Assembly (NCBI GenBank): GCA_012036375.1 | Contig: JAAUOI010000014.1 | Location: 1-19,987 of the forward strand | Source: Allobrachymonas sp. | GTDB lineage: Bacteria > Pseudomonadota > Gammaproteobacteria > Burkholderiales > Burkholderiaceae_C | Direction: 5' to 3' | Length of the DNA: 19,987 nucleotides | Shown: one piece after another, positions 15,450-19,987 of the stretch | How positions within the stretch are numbered: position 1 is the first letter of the stretch | Layout of the letters: each line of letters opens with the position of its first letter | Notes under the pieces: model-generated | Told to the model about the DNA's origin: nothing | The model's database searches: none | Seen by the model: the letters and a program-made list of their open reading frames with translations, nothing else | Position numbers and translations under genes: made by a program

Positions 15450-15598
15450 GGCCTGTGTCAGCCCTGTGCGCTCGGGCTCATGATGCTGCTCGGGATGGAG
15501 CGCAAGGTGCCCTTGCGTGAGTTGACGAACGGAAATGCGGGCATTTCCTGACCCTGCGCGGCAAGAAATCGCCCGAGCGCACAGGGCTGACACAGGCC
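15450..15598. repeat. Fold-back element A: 28-bp perfect outer arms with two inner hairpins
   Basis: The 28 bases at 15450-15477 (beginning GGCCTGTGTCAGCCC) are perfectly complementary to 15571-15598. Inside are two hairpins: CGCAAGG-TGC-CCTTGCG at 15501-15517 and GGAAATGC-GG-GCATTTCC at 15531-15548, separated by 13 bases. Total 149 bp. The geometry almost equals element B. It could be a structured RNA, a fold-back/MITE-like element, or a strong bidirectional terminator region. Confidence 0.85.
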
Positions 15599-15750
15599 GA
15601 GTGTGGCGAGCTTGTCGCCGTCACCGAGCGCGGGGTGGCGGGTCAACGCTGTTTTTAGATGCCAGCTCGGTTGCGTATGCTGTCACCGCGCCAAGATTTG
15701 TGGGGTAGTGAGAATCGTCGCGCAAAGATCTTCACAGCAGCGAACAGGCC

Positions 15751-15896
15751 GCGTGGCAAGGGGGCACTGCGGCCTGCGATTTGTGGCGGGGCAGGCACTG
15801 CAAACGCGCAGCGTTTGAACTTCATCATCTCGCGGCAAGTGCCGCGTAACTCCTGACACGACAGTATGAGCAGGACGCAGTGCCCCCTTGCCACGC
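15751..15896. repeat. Fold-back element B: 21-bp perfect outer arms with inner hairpins
   Basis: The 21 bases at 15751-15771 (GCGTGGCAAGGGGG onward) are perfectly complementary to 15876-15896. Inside lie CAAACGC-GCA-GCGTTTG at 15801-15817 and CGCGGCA-AG-TGCCGCG at 15831-15846, again 13 bases apart, plus a 6-bp pair GCCTGC (15772-15777) with GCAGGC (15791-15796). Total 146 bp. Hairpin offsets from the left end (50 and 80) match element A (51 and 81), while the paired sequences differ. Confidence 0.85.
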
Positions 15897-15937
15897 AGCC
15901 GCTCTACGCCAAAAGTACCCGAGGAGCGCCAACAAAA

Positions 15938-15980
15938 TCACTATAAATATAATAGCACTCCGCGCAGAAAATACGCCGGC
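15938..15980 (+). repeat. REP-like dispersed repeat, copy R6
   Basis: TCACTATAAATAT, then AATAGCACTCCGCGCA, then AAATACGCCGGC. It lies 24 bp before the end (stop side) of the threonine dehydratase gene and 41 bp after fold-back element B. Confidence 0.85.
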
Positions 15981-16004
15981 AAAACCCCAAAAACGCTTAA
16001 AAAA

Positions 16005-17197
16005 CTACACCACAGCCGCCTCAAACCCTGCCGCCTTGAGTGCATCAATCACCTGCGCCACATGCTCATGCCCACGCGCTTGGATCACGAGTTCGATGTC
16101 TACATTTTGCGCCGCTTGCAAGGTAAACGCACGTTGATGCTGCACCTCATTCACATTCGCGCCCGCTTGCGCTATGGCGGCGGTGATGCGAGCGAGCGAG
16201 CCGGGCACATCGCGTGCGCCCACACGAATGCGAGCAAGCCGCCCGCTTTTGACCATGCCGCGCTCGATGATGGAAGCCAACAGCAGCGGGTCGAGATTGC
16301 CGCCGCACAAAACCAAGCCAACTTTTTTACCGGTAAATCGCTCCTTGTGTTTCAAAAGAGCGGCCAAGCCCGCAGCGCCTGCGCCTTCCACAAGCGTTTT
16401 TCAATCTCCAGCAGCAACACAATCGCATGCTCGATCTCGCCTTCGTCCACCAAGACGATGTCTTTCACATGTTGCGAAATGATCTCGCGCGGCAGGTTGC
16501 CCGGCGTAGGCACGGCGATGCCCTCGGCAATGGTGCTCAGGCCTTGTGGCAGGCTCGTGCCTTTGATCGTGTTGTACATGGCCGGAAAGCGCTCGGTTTG
16601 CACGCCGATGATGTCGATGCCCGGTTTCATCGCCTTGGCCGCCACCGCCATGCCGCTGATGAGGCCGCCGCCGCCAATGGCGATGATCAGCGTGTCGAGT
16701 TCGGGCACGGCTTGTAGCATTTCAACAGCCGCCGTACCTTGCCCAGCCATGATCTGTGCATCGTCATACGGATGAACCAGAGTCAGTGATTGCTCTTGTG
16801 CAAGTTGCATGGCATGACTACGTGCTTCATCCAAGGTGTCGCCATGCAACACCACTTCTGCACCCAAGCGGCGCGTGTTGTCCACCTTCACGCCGGGCGT
16901 GAACTGCGGCATCACGATCACGGCTCGCAGCCCCAAGCGGCGTGCGTGATAGGCCACGCCTTGGGCATGATTGCCCGCGCTCATGGCGACCACGCCTTTC
17001 GTCTCGGGCGGCAATTGCGAGAGCTTGTTGCACGCGCCGCGTTCTTTGAAGCTGGCAGTGAATTGCAAATTCTCAAATTTCAGGAAAACTTGAGCCCCCG
17101 CGATTTGAGAGAGCGTTTTGCTCTCGACGCAGGGCGTGTTCAGTACGTGGGCGCGGTTGCGCTGGGCGGCGTCTTGGATGTCGGCGAAGGTGATCAT
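16005..17197 (-). CDS. Threonine ammonia-lyase with C-terminal ACT-like domain (frameshifted once)
   Basis: A PLP enzyme that deaminates L-threonine to 2-oxobutanoate, the entry to isoleucine synthesis or threonine breakdown. Visible: LKFENLQFTASFKERGA (lysine for PLP), MSAGNHAQGVA, and the phosphate loop IGGGGLISG. The C-terminal RIRVGARDVPGSLARITAAI begins an ACT-type regulatory domain. The repaired length of 397 residues is nearer the short IlvA/TdcB form with one ACT domain than the long E. coli IlvA. One A is missing from the A5 run (T5 at 16397-16401 on +); with it EIEKTLVEGAGAAGLAALL is continuous. The start is ATG 17197 (MITFADIQDA); a GTG lies 6 bp upstream. A CRP-like palindrome lies about 40 bp upstream of the start. 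I leave the symbol blank because ilvA and tdcB roles cannot be separated. Confidence 0.9.
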
Positions 17198-17236
17198 TCG
17201 CACATTGTGGCGCGGAGAGACCAGAATAAGTGGCTA

Positions 17237-17258
17237 ATGTGTGGTGAATTTCACACAT
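17237..17258. promoter_or_regulatory. CRP/FNR-like palindrome in the ilvA-type/AAA divergent region
   Basis: ATGTGTG at 17237-17243 and CACACAT at 17252-17258 form a perfect inverted repeat with an 8-bp spacer. Within it, TGTGG-N6-TCACA at 17240-17255 differs by one base from the CRP consensus TGTGA-N6-TCACA. It lies 40 bp upstream of the threonine dehydratase ATG and 105 bp upstream of the ATPase ATG, so it could serve either. The regulator is inferred only from the motif. Confidence 0.45.
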
Positions 17259-17362
17259 GAAAGCCACGGGATTTTTGCCAGGGTGTCTTCCCAAGTTTTC
17301 TGAACTGCGTTATGGTGCAGATCAGGCGCATTCCGCGCTTGGCACATTGGAGGCTTGGTTCT

Positions 17363-19683
17363 ATGAGCAAACGTGTTGCAGTTCCTCATCTGAGTGATGG
17401 CCTGTTGGCCTCTCCTGGCTTGGCCAGTGCGCCGGTGTTGGAAATGATGTGCTCGCAGTTTGTGCTGACCTTGGCCGCCAAGCAGGGCTCAAAATTCAAT
17501 GTACGCCGTGATTTGAACAGCTTGCTCTCGCTCACCGGGCGGCATATGGTCTGGCCGGTGCATGTGATGGAGCGCTTGCGCGAATTTTTGAATCGCCGCT
17601 GCTCGGGCAATGAATTTTGGAAAGGGCATGAGGCGCTATCGAATGCCGAATTCATGGAGCGACATGGCATTTGGCGCGGCCCGTATGAAGAAGGCACGGT
17701 GTTTTTCTACTTGGATGAATATGCCAAAGATGCGCCCAAAGATTTGCTCTCGGTGCTGGCCGTGACCAGTGATTGGCTCAACCACGCCTTGAAAAAGCAC
17801 AGCACCTTGGTCGAGAAAAACATTGATGCGCTCTCTGGCCTGCTGCAGCTCAACCGCGCCGAGCGGGCACTGCTGCTGTATGGCACGCTGGCGCGCTACC
17901 AGCGTGATTTGCGCAGCTTGCTGGTGGAGTTCAAGGTGAGCAACGCGCCCGAGGCCTACGAGGCGCTGGCGCAAGTAGCGGGCGTGAAAGCGCATGAGGT
18001 GGCCGAGGCGTTGCGCGCAGGTTCACGCCTTGAGCGCATTGGCCTTGTTGAGAATTTAATTTCCGAGCACAACATCACGGATCTGGCCGATTTGATGAAG
18101 GTCAGTGAAAAGCTGCCCCCGGTGTTGATGCGCGAATACCGCGATCAAAGCGAGCTGATGGCGGTGTTTACGCGGCCTGCGGTCAAGAGCAGCTTGGCCA
18201 CGCGCGATTTTCATTTTGTGCAAGACGATGTGCAGGTCTTAGTGAGCTTGCTCAAAAACGCGGTGCAGCGCAAAGAAGCGGGCGTGAATGTGCTGCTGTA
18301 TGGCCCGCCCGGCACTGGCAAAACCGAGCTGGCCAAAGTGGTGGCGCAAGAAGCCGGGCTTGAACTCTTTGAAGTGGAATATGCCGACCGGGATGGCAAC
18401 TCGCTCAGTGGGCGCGATCGTTATCGCTCGCTGCAAATTGCGCAGGTGTTTCTCAAAGGCGCAGCGCAGGCCGCGCTGTTGTTTGATGAGGTGGAAGATG
18501 TGTTTCCGCCGATCAGCATGGATGCAGCGCAAATCATGGCGCGGCAGGAGCAAATTGCTGCGCCATCGGGCAACAGCAGCGTCAACGGCAAGGCGTGGGT
18601 CAATCAAATCTTGGAGCAAAATGCCGTGCCCACACTGTGGGTGACCAACCGCATTGAGCAGATTGATCCAGCCTTTCGCCGCCGCTTTGCCTATCACCTC
18701 GAACTCAAAAGCCCGCCGCCCGGCGCGCGCGAGCAGCTCGTGCGCAAGACACTCGAAGGCGTGGCCGTCACCGACGGCTTTGTGGCCAAACTCACTGAGC
18801 GCAAAGGCCTCACTCCCGCGCAAATCCGCACCGCAGTGCGCTTTGCGGGGCTGGCCAAAGCCGATGATTCGGTGGAAGCCTTTGAATGCTTGATCGAGCG
18901 CCAGCTCAAGCATTCGGATGCCGCTTTAGGCAATGCTCGCGCTGATGCGAAAGGCCGCAAACAAGTGACGACGTATGACTTGGCCATGCTCAATGTCGAA
19001 ACCCGCTTTGAAATCCCGCGCATTGTGGAGGCTTTGAAAGCGCGCGGCCACGGCACGCTGTGCTTTTACGGCGCACCCGGCACCGGCAAAACCGCGCTGG
19101 GCGAGCATCTGGCGCAAGCTTTGGGCAAGCCTTTGACAGTCAAACGCGCCAGCGATTTGATGAGCAAATTCGTGGGTGAAACCGAGCAAAACATGGCAAA
19201 AATGTTTGCTGAGGCTGACGCGGAAAAGGCCGTGCTCTTGCTCGATGAAGCCGACAGTTATTTGCAAGACCGGCGCGGCGCACAGCGCACCTACGAGGTG
19301 ACCGAAGTCAATGAAATGCTCCAGCAGATGGAGCATTTCCAAGGCATTTTTATTTGCACCACGAATTTGCTCGACCGCATCGACCAAGCCGCGCTGCGCC
19401 GCTTCACTTTCAAAATCAAATTCAAACCACTGTCGGCCGTGCAACGCGAGCAGATGTTCATCACCGAGGCGCTGGGCAGCAATGAAGCCTTGTTCACACC
19501 CGGTCTGCGCAGCCGCTTGGGCAAATTAGAGCAGCTGTGCCCAGGAGATTTTGCTGCGGTCAAACGGCAGTGTGATATTTTGGCGACGGAGTTCACCGCA
19601 GAAGAATTCATCGAGCAACTGGAGGCCGAGCACCGCATCAACCTGAAGTGCGCGAGGCACGCGGCATGGGCTTTGTGCAATAG
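17363..19683 (+). CDS. AAA+ ATPase with two ATPase domains (frameshifted near the C-terminus)
   Basis: A soluble protein of about 773 residues (repaired). A helical N-terminal region of about 300 residues without a recognised domain is followed by AAA domain 1 (Walker A GPPGTGKT, Walker B LLFDEVED, FRRRFAYHLEL) and AAA domain 2 (GAPGTGKT, LLLDEADS, ICTTNLLDRID, ALRRFTFKIKF). These resemble SpoVK/Cdc48-type ATPases (COG0464); the substrate and role are unknown. The start at 17363 is set by GGAGG at 17349-17353; the frame is open from an ATG at 17312, but that lacks such a site. Near 19646-19648 one base seems missing: the current frame ends with an atypical cysteine-rich tail at 19717, whereas the next frame gives VREARGMGFVQ and stops at 19683, as the family does. 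Confidence 0.85.
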
Positions 19684-19730
19684 AGGTGTGCAATCGGTTC
19701 AGCAGCTGATTTTTTAAGCTAAATTGGCTA

Positions 19731-19776
19731 CTGGCCGGCATAAAATATGCGCGGAGTGCTCCTTTTTTGATAGTGA
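19731..19776 (-). repeat. REP-like dispersed repeat, copy R7
   Basis: Reading +, CTGGCCGGCATAAAATATGC, then GCGGAGTGCTCC, then TTTTTTGATAGTGA. It is a near-consensus copy in reverse orientation, filling most of the gap between the AAA ATPase stop and the EamA transporter start. Confidence 0.85.
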
Positions 19777-19801
19777 CTGAGGCATGCTGGATAATCCCTG
19801 C

Positions 19802-19987
19802 ATGCATCGCTTAACCCCCACTCAACTCTGGCTGCTCGTCGGCTTGACTTTGGTTTGGGGTATCAATTGGCCCATCATGAAAATCGGTGTGAGCCCCGCT
19901 TTCGGTGCGCCGGGCGGCTCAGGCTTTCCGCCCTTGACCTTTCGCGCGCTGTCGATGTGGCTGGGTATTCCCGTCTTGGCTGTTGGG
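19802..19987 (+). CDS. EamA/DMT-family transporter, N-terminal part (cut by window end)
   Basis: Sixty-two residues are visible. MHRLTPTQLWLLVGLTLVWGINWPIMKIGV is the usual first TM helix of drug/metabolite transporters of the EamA family, with the (W/Y)GxNWPxMK pattern, and PPLTFRALSMWLGIPVLAVG begins the second helix. Substrates of such permeases vary (amino acids, nucleosides, metabolites) and cannot be told here. An in-frame ATG at 19784 would add six residues (MLDNPC); I prefer 19802 because the N-terminus then matches the family's usual short cytosolic lead. The rest lies beyond the window. Confidence 0.82.
   Translation, partial: MHRLTPTQLWLLVGLTLVWGINWPIMKIGVSPAFGAPGGSGFPPLTFRALSMWLGIPVLAVG

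Larger units (their letters stand above)
15370..16004. other. 635-bp gene-free convergent region with structured elements
   Basis: This lies between the stops of the phosphatase (+) and threonine dehydratase (-) genes. I see no gene: the open frames mirror each other across the inverted repeats (both strands translate LCQPCALG). It contains a GT-rich left end, fold-back element A (15450-15598), a spacer of 152 bp with a small hairpin (GGCGA at 15605-15609 with TCGCC at 15615-15619) and the palindrome AAGATCTT, fold-back element B (15751-15896), and repeat R6. Confidence 0.7.

Noticed and set aside
15450..15598. Integron attC-like recombination site
   Set aside because: The fold-back shape is suggestive, but the outer ends lack the GTTRRRY/RYYYAAC core sites, and no integrase or cassette genes are present.
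15458..15894. Open frames on both strands (for example 15458-15646 - and 15659-15856 +) in the gene-free region
   Set aside because: They mirror each other across the long inverted repeats, have no ribosome sites and resemble no family; they are by-products of the fold-back elements.
15450..15896. Insertion sequence with terminal inverted repeats
   Set aside because: No transposase frame lies between or within the arms, and I could not find convincing target-site duplications at the outer edges.
17312..17362. Upstream ATG at 17312 as start of the AAA+ ATPase
   Set aside because: No ribosome site precedes it, while GGAGG at 17349-17353 fits the ATG at 17363; the extra 17 residues look like untranslated leader.

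Overview
The window looks like chromosomal DNA of a betaproteobacterium, most likely a Burkholderiales/Comamonadaceae member. This is inferred from the Burkholderia-type dCTP deaminase, the TtcA, pteridine reductase and FolB types, the DUF4136 lipoprotein and the moderate-to-high G+C with GC-rich third positions. No rRNA, tRNA, CRISPR array, transposase or phage gene was seen.

Layout. (1) 111-2950: a nucleoside deaminase (+), then a phosphomannomutase/phosphoglucomutase and an acyl-CoA-type short-chain dehydrogenase (both -). (2) 3104-4444: two adjacent type II toxin-antitoxin modules (VapBC-like, then RHH/ParE-like), each with a palindrome over its apparent -10 box, followed by a broken small membrane-protein gene (4451-5027). 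(3) 5038-7469, minus strand: MidA-type methyltransferase, stand-alone PMI-type cupin, DUF2905 protein and dcd. (4) 7513-8671, plus strand: pteridine reductase and folB (folate/pterin genes). (5) 8625-12820, minus strand: two paralogous 7TMR-DISM receptors with degenerate GGDEF domains, lying between folB and ttcA. (6) 12994-15369, plus strand: ttcA, a DUF4136 lipoprotein and a histidine phosphatase. (7) 15370-16004: a 635-bp gene-free convergent region holding two long fold-back elements of matching geometry. (8) ilvA-type threonine dehydratase (-), a double-AAA+ ATPase (+), and the start of an EamA/DMT transporter (+) cut by the window edge.

Three things cross the whole window. First, a REP-like repeat of about 45-60 bp occurs seven times, and three copies lie inside coding sequence. 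Second, at least nine genes (4451-5027, dcd, folB, both GGDEF genes, lipoprotein, phosphatase, ilvA, AAA+ ATPase) are split by one-base frame shifts, nearly all net deletions and mostly in homopolymers. Each downstream frame continues the same family, so I read these mainly as sequencing or assembly errors and annotate the repaired spans. Third, the paired fold-back elements at 15450-15598 and 15751-15896 share architecture but not sequence and are the best candidate for an undescribed structured element.
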